Of a DNA stretch of 10,679 bases, positions 1-6,080 are shown in pieces. The DNA comes from Pseudomonadota bacterium (GTDB lineage Bacteria > Pseudomonadota > Alphaproteobacteria > UBA9655). The stretch's first letter is position 1, and every line of letters starts with the position of its first letter. A program made the translations under genes and the position numbers. Location: assembly GCA_021809225.1 (NCBI GenBank), contig JAKBAL010000034.1, positions 1 through 10,679 of the forward strand, in the 5' to 3' direction. The notes beneath the pieces are model-generated. The model made no database searches. It was not told the DNA's origin and saw only the letters and a list, made by a program, of their open reading frames with translations.

Positions 1-1424
1 GACTTTTATTAAAGGTTTTTACTTTTTCTCGCTTGATCGCGCGTAAGACGAATGTCGGTGACGTTGTTGGTCTTATGTTGCCAAACACTCATGGTCTTAT
101 TATTAGCTTTTGGAGTCTTCAAGCCACAGGACGAATTTCTGCTCTTTTGAATTATACGAGCGGCTCATCAGCTCTTTTAACGGCCTGTCAGATTGCCAAG
201 ATCACTCATGTTTTTACGGCTTATCAGTTTATAGAAAAAGCGCGTCTTCAAGACGTTGTCGAGCTTTTAAAACATAATAAAATTCATATTCATTATCTTG
301 AGGATGAGGCGAAAAAGATTCGTCTCATGGACAAGCTTAGGGGGCTTTATGGAATGTTATGTCCAGAAAGAGTCTATAAAAACGAAACCTATTCTTCTGA
401 TCGAGCAGTAATATTATTTACATCGGGTTCTGAGGGGACACCGAAGGGGGTCGTATTAAGTCATATCAACCTTCAAGCAAATTGTTCCCAACTCGGTTCT
501 GTCGTTGATTTTAATGGAAAAGATAGGGTTTTAAACGTTCTCCCCATCTTTCATGCTTTTGGTTTGACAGCAGGGATGCTTCTTCCTCTTTTATCGGGGA
601 TTAAAACATTTCATTATGTTTCGCCCCTGCATTATCGAGTTGTGGCAGAGCTTGTCTATAATATGGGCGCCACCATTTTATTTGGAACAGATACTTTTTT
701 AAATGGGTATGGGCGCGTGGCTCATGCTTATGATTTTCATACCCTTCGATATGTCTTTGCAGGGGCAGAAAAGCTTCGAGAAGAAACACAGCATCTGTGG
801 TTCGATAAGTTTGGTCTTCGGCTTTTTGAAGGGTACGGAACGACAGAGACAGGACCTGTTCTGTCTGTAAATACACCGATGCATTATAAAGCAGGCACGG
901 TAGGGCGGATATTGCCTGGAATTTCTACCCGTCTTGAACCCGTTGAAGACATTTCAGATGGCGGACGCCTTTGGGTGAAGGGTCCAAATATTATGGAAGG
1001 ATATCTTTTAGCTGGATCCCCTGGAAAACTCATTCCTCCTCCCAAGGGATGGTATGATACGGGGGATATCGTGAATATTGATTCGGAAGGGTACGTGCGC
1101 ATCTTAGGACGTGCTAAACGCTTTGCCAAAGTGGGTGGAGAAATGGTGTCTCTTACCGCTGTTGAAGAGGTGCTCGTGCGCCTTTGGCCAGGATATGTTC
1201 ATGCTGTTATTGCCCGAGCCAATCCTAAAAAAGGAGAGCAACTGGTTCTTTTCACGAACTATGTTTTGGCTGAAAGATCAGCTCTTATTTCCTTTTGGAA
1301 AGCGCAAGGGTTGTCGGAACTTTCCTTGCCCAGGTCAATTTATATTCTTCCCAACTTCCCCCTCCTCGGCTCTGGAAAAGTAGATTACAGAGCTTTAGAG
1401 AAGGAAACTTATACAAAAGTATGA
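1..1424 (+). CDS. aas: Acyl-ACP synthetase (AMP-ligase) domain of Aas, 5' end outside the window
   Basis: This activates a fatty acid with ATP and loads it on acyl carrier protein, for re-acylating lysophospholipids (2-acylglycerophosphoethanolamine) at the inner membrane. The reading frame is open to base 1, so the gene starts upstream; the TTG at 33 is an internal leucine. Numbering from that TTG, visible ANL-superfamily motifs are the P-loop TSGSEGTPKG (130-139), the adenine-binding EGYGTTETGP (266-275), the hinge region GWYDTGD then GRAKRFAKVGGE (339-370), and the catalytic lysine in LLGSGKVDY (444-452, K449). The stretch GTVGRILPG and the phrase VSPLHYRVVAELVY closely resemble my recollection of E. 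coli Aas. In that family an acyltransferase domain, and in many alphaproteobacteria also an MFS-like lysolipid flippase, precede this domain; whether they are fused here cannot be seen. The C-terminus is complete. Family call is firm; domain composition of the whole protein is inferred. Confidence 0.9.
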   Translation, partial: LLLKVFTFSRLIARKTNVGDVVGLMLPNTHGLIISFWSLQATGRISALLNYTSGSSALLTACQIAKITHVFTAYQFIEKARLQDVVELLKHNKIHIHYLEDEAKKIRLMDKLRGLYGMLCPERVYKNETYSSDRAVILFTSGSEGTPKGVVLSHINLQANCSQLGSVVDFNGKDRVLNVLPIFHAFGLTAGMLLPLLSGIKTFHYVSPLHYRVVAELVYNMGATILFGTDTFLNGYGRVAHAYDFHTLRYVFAGAEKLREETQHLWFDKFGLRLFEGYGTTETGPVLSVNTPMHYKAGTVGRILPGISTRLEPVEDISDGGRLWVKGPNIMEGYLLAGSPGKLIPPPKGWYDTGDIVNIDSEGYVRILGRAKRFAKVGGEMVSLTAVEEVLVRLWPGYVHAVIARANPKKGEQLVLFTNYVLAERSALISFWKAQGLSELSLPRSIYILPNFPLLGSGKVDYRALEKETYTKV

Positions 1425-1573
1425 TTTATTTTAGAATTATTTTTACTAAGGCTTTACAATATTAAAAAATTTATCGTATATAAGCTAGATAGGCTTGTGA
1501 GACATAAGCTTATTTAATTATATATATTGTTATATATTGTAAAAATTTTATTAAAAATTTATGAGGTCAAGGA
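1425..1573 (+). promoter_or_regulatory. AT-rich intergenic region with possible promoter for the exported protein
   Basis: No gene is visible in these 149 bases. A possible sigma70-type pair is TTGTGA at 1495-1500 and TATATA at 1519-1524 (18-base spacer), both only 4/6 matches. A 10-base direct repeat TATATATTGT occurs twice in tandem at 1521-1540, followed by a further AT run. GAGG at 1563-1566 lies 7 bases before the ATG at 1574 and is a good ribosome binding site. In sequence this AT-rich, any -10 match is weak evidence. Confidence 0.3.
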
Positions 1574-2443
1574 ATGTCTAAATATATTTTACTGTTTTCC
1601 CTGAGCACTGTGTATTTTACGGTTATTACACCTACCAAGGCGATGGAGGAAAAGGACGCTACGCCTTCTTCCACGATGAGGATAAAAGCGCCTCTCCCTA
1701 GCGAGATTAGAATAGCACCAGACGGGGGGGCTACTGGTCGATGTGCTTGGGCAATTATTCAAAATCAAGGAAAAGATAACTATACTTATGCGTATCGGTC
1801 TAAAGGTCTTCCCAACGAATGTATTTTTTATTCACCTCTTGAGGGGGAAAACAGAGAAGAGCAAAGATATTTAGAGAATAATCTCACAGCTCAATATAAC
1901 TATGCATGGGTCACAGTATCAAAAAGTGACTCTCCTAAGTTTACAGTTTCTCTCCGAGAGCATTTCAAGCTAGAACTTTTTCTCACAGGAATAGACTATT
2001 TACCGTCGATCGCTTTATCTAACAAGCACGTAAAAACTATCTTACGAGAAAAATGTACTTCGATAATAATTCGAGATCGTAAATATGAGTTTGAGTGTAT
2101 AAAAGCTCCTTTAGAACCAGTCCGCTGTTCTCACTGTTCTATTCCAGAAAGCCAGCCCAGGAAGGTAGACGATCTCTGGAAAGACAAGGCTCAGACAATA
2201 GAAGTCTCTTTTAAAACGTGGGGCGAGTTAGAACCTGACGGTTCAGGTGGTGCTTATTTACCGTTGGAGCAGGTAATTCGTTATAATATAAAAAGAAAAG
2301 AAAAAGTTAAAGAAAAAGTTAAAGAAAAAGTTAAAGAAAAAGTTAAAGAAAAAGTTGCAATTATGGTATTAAAAACCCTTCTATCTTTTGAAGAATTAGC
2401 GACGGCTAAGTTTGAAGGAATCACTGACTCTACAGTTTTTTAG
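1574..2443 (+). CDS. Exported cysteine-containing protein of unknown function with (KEKV)5 repeat
   Basis: I do not recognise a family. The 289-residue product begins with a classical signal peptide: MSKYILLF, a hydrophobic stretch to about residue 18, and a TKA-M site suggesting cleavage after A23. There is no lipobox cysteine, so a soluble periplasmic or secreted protein is expected. Six cysteines remain in the mature part (57, 83, 161, 175, 185, 188), the last two as a CSHC motif, so up to three disulfides are possible. Residues 53-115 are rich in aromatic and polar residues; residues 242-261 are exactly five KEKV units, predicted as a highly charged helix, followed by a short C-terminal tail. 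The start is supported by GAGG 7 bases upstream. It stands alone between aas and a convergent membrane protein gene, so context says little. Lineage-specific envelope or host-interaction protein is an inference only. Confidence 0.8.
   Translation: MSKYILLFSLSTVYFTVITPTKAMEEKDATPSSTMRIKAPLPSEIRIAPDGGATGRCAWAIIQNQGKDNYTYAYRSKGLPNECIFYSPLEGENREEQRYLENNLTAQYNYAWVTVSKSDSPKFTVSLREHFKLELFLTGIDYLPSIALSNKHVKTILREKCTSIIIRDRKYEFECIKAPLEPVRCSHCSIPESQPRKVDDLWKDKAQTIEVSFKTWGELEPDGSGGAYLPLEQVIRYNIKRKEKVKEKVKEKVKEKVKEKVAIMVLKTLLSFEELATAKFEGITDSTVF
2297..2356 (+). repeat. Five perfect tandem copies of a 12-base unit
   Basis: The unit AAAGAAAAAGTT is present five times without a mismatch and in frame, coding KEKV each time within the exported protein. 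A partial related sequence (AAAAGA) precedes it. Identity at every third base shows that the array is recent or homogenised, so copy number may vary between strains without shifting the frame. Confidence 0.95.
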
Positions 2444-2455
2444 AATCGAGTAGAA

Positions 2456-2471
2456 GGGGCCTTGCGGCCCC
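2456..2471. terminator. GC-rich hairpin after the exported-protein gene, possible terminator
   Basis: GGGGCC (2456-2461) pairs perfectly with GGCCCC (2466-2471) around the loop TTGC; read on the minus strand the loop is GCAA, a GNRA tetraloop. It lies 12 bases past the stop codon at 2441-2443. No T-tract follows on plus, and only scattered Ts follow on minus, so an intrinsic terminator is possible but not classical. Confidence 0.45.
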
Positions 2472-2497
2472 GCCCTCTCACACCACTTTAACTTAGT

Positions 2498-2534
2498 CTC
2501 TCTTCAGGAGCCCATTTGGGCGAGTGATAGAGAG
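2498..2534 (-). terminator. Second hairpin in the convergent gap, possible terminator of the membrane protein gene
   Basis: CTCTCTTCA (2498-2506) pairs with TGA-t-AGAGAG (2525-2534, one bulged base); inside this, after a 3x3 internal loop, GCCC (2510-2513) pairs with GGGC (2518-2521) around ATTT. It lies 23 bases downstream of the minus-strand stop codon. No long T-run follows on minus, so it may be an RNA 3'-end stabiliser instead of an intrinsic terminator. Confidence 0.35.
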
Positions 2535-2557
2535 GCTTAGTACCCGGAATAACGATT

Positions 2558-3397
2558 CTAGAAAATCTCTCCTTCCGTAAAGGTCTTATAGACAAGGGCA
2601 AAAGCTTTTGCGGTAACAGCCCAGCTGATAAACCAGAGTATGATTCCAAATATGAAGAGTAGAATGAAAGGAATAACGAGTAGCGTAGGAGAGACCAAAG
2701 AGAGAAGCCATCCAAAGAGTCCCAGTACGATACATCCGGCGATGATTATGAGAAAGATCGTAAGAAAAATCAAAAGCATAAGCCCTAAGAAGCGTAAGAC
2801 ATTTCCCTTCAAAAGCCTCCAACTTATTCTTATAGGTATTGTTCTATCAATCGCAATGAGAAAGAACGTCAATCCAATTCGGACTATTAAATAAAAGCCA
2901 TAAAGAGTAAACAGGACTCCTAAAATTGTACTCAAGGCTACGCTCTCAACTAAAAAGTAGATCCCTATAGAAATACCTGCTGCGATAGCGACGTATAGAG
3001 CCGTTAAGATCAGGACCAAAAAATAATATAAGCACATCTTTACAAATCGCCAATTTAATTTCAGCGTCCAAAACCGATCCCCTCCTTCTTTCAAAAAGCC
3101 ATAACGGTAGCCATTGATGAGAAGGCAAATGGTAGAAATGAAAGTAAAAATATGGTAAATAGTGTCCGCAAGAGTGAGTGAAAAGGGTTTTTCAATAAAG
3201 TTTTGTGTTCCTTGCATGCTGTTCTCGATGATATTAGAGATCCAGGGCAGGCCAGTCGATACATACGCAAGAGCCAAAATGAGAATGCCCACGAGCCATA
3301 AAATAACAGGGGCTGTTGCGACCCGTACCCACTCCATCTTGTGCTCTCGCACGTCTTTAAAGCTCTCTTTAAAAATTGTCATGATCTCTATCGTCAT
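2558..3397 (-). CDS. Six-helix integral membrane protein of unknown function
   Basis: The product has 279 residues from the ATG at 3397. About six hydrophobic spans are visible: roughly 26-48, 77-96, 120-149, 154-183, 200-229 and 237-264 in that numbering. A short amphipathic, basic N-terminus (FKESFKDVREHKMEWVR) precedes the first span. Between spans 4 and 5 lies IRISWRLLKGNVLRFLGL. I associate such an SWRL-x-KGN stretch with poorly characterised alphaproteobacterial membrane proteins, loosely like the membrane domains of the YciC/GDPD type; this is a weak recollection. An in-frame ATG at 3430 would add 11 residues but has no ribosome binding site, whereas GGAGA lies 7 bases before 3397, so the shorter form is preferred. 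It is divergent from xth and convergent with the exported-protein gene. No catalytic motif is seen and I assign no function. Confidence 0.8.
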   Translation of the reverse strand: MTIEIMTIFKESFKDVREHKMEWVRVATAPVILWLVGILILALAYVSTGLPWISNIIENSMQGTQNFIEKPFSLTLADTIYHIFTFISTICLLINGYRYGFLKEGGDRFWTLKLNWRFVKMCLYYFLVLILTALYVAIAAGISIGIYFLVESVALSTILGVLFTLYGFYLIVRIGLTFFLIAIDRTIPIRISWRLLKGNVLRFLGLMLLIFLTIFLIIIAGCIVLGLFGWLLSLVSPTLLVIPFILLFIFGIILWFISWAVTAKAFALVYKTFTEGEIF

Positions 3398-3404
3398 TTT
3401 CGCA

Positions 3405-3409
3405 TCTCC
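3405..3409 (-). promoter_or_regulatory. Ribosome binding site that decides the start of the membrane protein
   Basis: On the minus strand GGAGA is followed by 7 bases and the ATG at 3397-3395. The upstream ATG at 3430 is preceded only by AT-rich sequence lacking purine-rich complementarity to 16S rRNA. Confidence 0.65.
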
Positions 3410-3430
3410 GGTGGAAAAATATTTTTTCAT

Positions 3431-3501
3431 TTAAGTGTAAGCATATCATATTTAATATTTAATTAAAATTTTTTTCTCTTGACCATTTTTTCAAAGAAGG
3501 T
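3431..3501. promoter_or_regulatory. Divergent AT-rich intergenic region
   Basis: This 71-base gap must hold the promoters of both the membrane protein gene (minus) and xth (plus) if neither is driven from further away. It is almost pure A/T from 3446 to 3478. A TTGACC at 3478-3483 lies too close to the xth start to serve it as a -35 box. No confident box pair can be named. Confidence 0.3.
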
Positions 3502-4287
3502 ATGAGTTTGTCTATGCTTACGATTGCAACTTGGAATATTAATTCGGTTCGTACTCGCCTTCCTCTCTTGCTTTCTTGGCTGAGAGAGAGGGCGCTGGAT
3601 GTTGTATTGCTGCAAGAGACCAAAGTCATAAATGAACAATTCCCCGGCGAAGAGATCGAAGATCTCGGCTACAACATCGCTGTGTATGGTCAAAAAAGTT
3701 ATAATGGTGTTGCTATATTGTCAAAATTTCCTATTGAAGATGTGACCCAAGGGATTCCTGGATTTGATGATAGTCAAGCGCGGTATATTGAAGCCGTGGT
3801 TAAGGGGGTGCGGGTTGCATCTGTTTATGTGCCCAACGGTATGGCGGTTGGAAGTGATAAGTATGCCTATAAGCTAGATTTCTTAAGACACCTTTATGCC
3901 CATACCCAAACCCTTCTGACCTATGATGAGGCTTTGATATTCGGAGGGGACTTTAATATCGCGCCCGCAGATTTAGACGTCTATGATCCCCAAGAGTGGC
4001 ACGAACAAATTTTATGTAGCACGCCTGAGCGAGAAGCCCTCAGATCCATTCTTTATTTAGGTTTAACCGATGCGCTTCGGGCTTTTCATCCCCAAGAAAA
4101 AGAGCTTTATACCTGGTGGGATTATCGGGGAGGTGCTTGGCAGAATAATTATGGCTTGCGCATTGACCACTTTCTTCTATCCCCTCAAGCGGCAGACTGT
4201 CTTATGGATGTATCTGTTGATAAAAAGGTACGTGATGTTGAAAAGGCTTCAGATCACGCACCTATTTTGTGTAAACTAGGATTATAA
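3502..4287 (+). CDS. xth: Exodeoxyribonuclease III / AP endonuclease
   Basis: The enzyme cuts DNA 5' to abasic sites and degrades 3' ends of duplex DNA with Mg2+; it acts in base excision repair in the cytoplasm. The 261 residues match the usual family length (E. coli 268). Conserved positions: metal and active-site N12 (TWNINSVR), E39 (LLQETK), Y109 (VYVPNG), D150 and N152 (GGDFNIAP), D222 (RIDHFLLSP), and the D251-H252 pair (KASDHAP) that completes the catalytic centre. The GAWQNNYGLRIDHF stretch is typical of the proteobacterial XthA-type subgroup. The start is uncertain: the purine run AAAGAAGG (3493-3500) is 1 base from ATG 3502, 7 from TTG 3508 and 13 from ATG 3514. The family N-terminus (M-x-IATWN) favours 3514, the ribosome binding site spacing favours 3508. 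It converges on the MFS gene. Confidence 0.95.
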   Translation: MSLSMLTIATWNINSVRTRLPLLLSWLRERALDVVLLQETKVINEQFPGEEIEDLGYNIAVYGQKSYNGVAILSKFPIEDVTQGIPGFDDSQARYIEAVVKGVRVASVYVPNGMAVGSDKYAYKLDFLRHLYAHTQTLLTYDEALIFGGDFNIAPADLDVYDPQEWHEQILCSTPEREALRSILYLGLTDALRAFHPQEKELYTWWDYRGGAWQNNYGLRIDHFLLSPQAADCLMDVSVDKKVRDVEKASDHAPILCKLGL

Positions 4288-4343
4288 TTAACCTGACTTA
4301 AGTAGTCGTCGTCGCACTCACCATCATCGGTTTAAAAACTGAT

Positions 4344-5579
4344 TCAAGAATCTTTCACTTTTGTTGATGGTTTTAGAAACAAAACAATTATACCACCAAT
4401 GCATGCAGCTATAGGAATAATCGATAAAGCGTATCCATAAGCATGGACCTCATAAATACGCTGGCCATCCAGCATCTGACCCATCCAAAAGGCGTCCATC
4501 AAGTAGCCAATAGAGGTGTGAAAGAAAGATCCTCCTAACATATTGATGCAATTTATAAAAGCGACGGTGACATTTCTAATGTTGGGAGCGACCAGGGATG
4601 TTCCTATTGCAAAGACAAGAACTTGATAGCAACAAAGAATTCCTACAAGGAACATCAAAATATATACTTGCATGTAGCTCAGACTTCCTTTTGAAAGAAG
4701 GAGGAAGACAAAAATCCCAGCCATAAGGAAACCACAAAAAGCTGTTATTTGAAGAGGAGCTTTAAGTTTTTCAGCAAGATAGGCAAGGAGCGGTCCTCCA
4801 AAGAGCATCCCAGTAAAAACAGAGGACGTAATAAACGCCGCATCATCTTTGATAAATGAACATACGGTCATAAAATAAGGGACGCCCCACACATCTGCAA
4901 ACCCTTCTAGAGACCCAACCATCAAAAAGTTAGCAAAAGCTAACAACAAAAGAGTTGGCATCGTCAAAATGGATCTAAAACTTTTGCTGAAAGTGGGGCC
5001 TTCATGCAGAAAAGAAGCTTTGTGGGGCTTAATCACAACGGCAATAAGCCCTGCAAGCACGAGCCCTGCGGTGCCAATGATAAGCAATACATTTTTCCAC
5101 CCATAGAGGGTGATGAGATGACTGACAGGCATCCCTCCATAAATAGCGCCTAACAATCCTAAAGAAAATGTAATACCAATCATTCGGGCATAGAGATGAT
5201 AGGGAAACCAGAGGGAAATGACCTTAGACGTTCCCAAGAATCCGGCTGCTGAAGTTGCTCCCATCAAAAATCGAGCTAAAAGGATCAGGTACCAATTGTC
5301 TGTCCAATAAAATAAGAAAATAGAACCAGAAAAGACGAGGCAACAAAGGGAGATAATCATTCGAGGTCCAAACCGATCCAATAAAATGGCGATTGGAATT
5401 TGCATACCTGCATATCCATAATAATACATTGAGGCAAGAAACCCAAAGTCCGTCGCATCAATTTGAAATTTATCCATAATCTCTGCGCCGCATAGGCCGA
5501 GAAACACACGCATAATGAATTGATAGGAAAAAAACAAAACCGCAAAAAACCACATAATCCAAGGGCGAAAAGTAGACAT
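4344..5579 (-). CDS. Major facilitator superfamily transporter
   Basis: This is a 12-helix secondary carrier of the inner membrane, 411 residues, full length for MFS. The diagnostic loop 2-3 motif is LLDRFGPR (66-73), preceded by YYYGYAGMQIP, and R103 in ARFLMGA lies in the fourth helix as usual. A central cytoplasmic loop with charged residues (about 183-205) separates the two halves. EGFADVWGVPYF (225-236) together with the YYYGYAGMQIP segment reminds me of a subgroup found often in Legionella, Coxiella and Rickettsiales-like bacteria, where it is annotated only as MFS or loosely as a NarK-like or sugar-phosphate permease. The substrate is not predictable. AGAGG lies 5 bases before the ATG on the minus strand. 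It is transcribed alone; the 56 bases between it and xth show no convincing terminator. Confidence 0.92.
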   Translation of the reverse strand: MSTFRPWIMWFFAVLFFSYQFIMRVFLGLCGAEIMDKFQIDATDFGFLASMYYYGYAGMQIPIAILLDRFGPRMIISLCCLVFSGSIFLFYWTDNWYLILLARFLMGATSAAGFLGTSKVISLWFPYHLYARMIGITFSLGLLGAIYGGMPVSHLITLYGWKNVLLIIGTAGLVLAGLIAVVIKPHKASFLHEGPTFSKSFRSILTMPTLLLLAFANFLMVGSLEGFADVWGVPYFMTVCSFIKDDAAFITSSVFTGMLFGGPLLAYLAEKLKAPLQITAFCGFLMAGIFVFLLLSKGSLSYMQVYILMFLVGILCCYQVLVFAIGTSLVAPNIRNVTVAFINCINMLGGSFFHTSIGYLMDAFWMGQMLDGQRIYEVHAYGYALSIIPIAACIGGIIVLFLKPSTKVKDS

Positions 5580-5645
5580 AGGGACCTCTTTACTGAGAGA
5601 GTTTAAAAATAACTTAAAAGAATATGAGGGTGAGTGGAAGGGGGA

Positions 5646-5672
5646 TTGACAGCATTAGCTGCCAATAATAAT
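5646..5672 (+). promoter_or_regulatory. Candidate promoter with an inverted repeat over its -35 box
   Basis: A perfect TTGACA at 5646-5651 is followed after 15 bases by AATAAT (5667-5672, 5/6 match to TATAAT); the spacer is shorter than the ideal 17. The -35 box is the first part of an inverted repeat: TTGACAGC (5646-5653), loop ATTA, GCTGCCAA (5658-5665), 7 of 8 positions pairing. That layout fits an operator over a promoter. It points toward glmM about 400 bases away, or toward a short transcript ending near 5934. Confidence 0.4.
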
Positions 5673-5685
5673 CCGATGAGAAAGG

Positions 5686-5787
5686 ATGTGTACGATTTTT
5701 ATCTTCATGCTCTTATGCATAGAGGAAGAGGGAGAGGGTGTCAACATTTTTGGTGCATTTCTTGGCAAGGACGACATCGATGGATGA
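5686..5787 (+). CDS. Possible 33-residue small ORF in the glmM upstream gap
   Basis: ATG at 5686 to TGA at 5785-5787 codes a peptide with a hydrophobic start (MCTIFIFMLLC) and an acidic remainder (EEEGEGVNIFGAFLGKDDID). The purine run GAGAAAGG abuts the ATG without spacing, a poor ribosome binding site. A GTG-started 69-residue frame (5634-5843) overlaps it in another frame. Neither resembles a known protein. It may be an artefact or a leader peptide of the candidate transcript. Confidence 0.15.
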   Translation: MCTIFIFMLLCIEEEGEGVNIFGAFLGKDDIDG

Positions 5788-5905
5788 GTTATTTCATTTT
5801 TTCTAAAAATTATAAATATAGGTTCTTTCAAATATTACTTTAAAATAAGCTGTAACAAAGCGTTATGTTTTTTGTGGTTGAAGGCCTGGCTTCAAGCCCT
5901 TACGT

Positions 5906-5934
5906 TAGGTATGTTTAATACCTATAGATTTTTT
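5906..5934 (+). terminator. Hairpin plus T-tract, candidate intrinsic terminator in the glmM upstream gap
   Basis: TAGGTAT (5906-5912) pairs perfectly with ATACCTA (5918-5924) around GTTTA; after TAGA come six Ts (5929-5934). The stem is AT-rich and so weak. A second short stem-loop precedes it: GGC, loop TTCAA, GCC (5888-5898), with flanking AAG/CTT pairing across a bulge. No annotated gene ends here, so it would terminate or attenuate a transcript started in the gap. Confidence 0.4.
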
Positions 5935-6080
5935 GTAACTGTTCACCCGTAGATGTTATCCTTGGCAAGGAGTGCTTTGTTTTCAAAATAAAAACATTAG
6001 CGCTTCTAATCCAAGGACACGCGCGAGAGAAGGGGTGAGGAGTTACGATTTTTTTAAACATAAAACCAACTTAGGATGAC

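Larger units (their letters stand above)
5580..6080 (+). other. 501-base gap between the MFS gene and glmM without a recognised gene
   Basis: The part nearest 5580 must carry the MFS promoter (minus strand); no clear box pair is seen there. The rest holds the candidate promoter (5646-5672), a 33-codon ORF (5686-5787) and the hairpin with T-tract (5906-5934). The short sequence CTTGGCAAGGA occurs twice (5761-5771 and 5962-5972); the second copy forms a small TCCTT/AAGGA stem. From 5935 to 6080 only the glmM leader and its ribosome binding site are seen. I checked for tRNA, SRP RNA, RNase P and tmRNA signatures by eye and found none. Confidence 0.5.

Noticed and set aside
2297..2356. CRISPR-like short repeats
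   Set aside because: The units are contiguous 12-mers with no spacers and are in frame in a coding gene.
2488..2715. Minus-strand open frame ending in VIPGTKPLYHSPKWAPEERLS
   Set aside because: Its tail looks protein-like, but most of it overlaps the well-supported membrane protein in another frame and it has no own start signal. A frameshifted C-terminal extension is conceivable but unsupported.
4288..4343. Terminator between xth and the MFS gene
   Set aside because: The gap shows only a CGTCGTCG run and distant AACC/GGTT arms, with no stem-plus-T-tract on either strand.
5634..5843. 69-codon GTG-started open frame upstream of glmM
   Set aside because: No ribosome binding site, odd composition (many Arg, His, Trp), no resemblance to a known protein, and it overlaps the candidate promoter; most likely chance.
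5886..5905. TTCAAGC looking like a tRNA T-loop
   Set aside because: The flanking 5-base stems do not pair and no acceptor, D or anticodon arms can be built around it.
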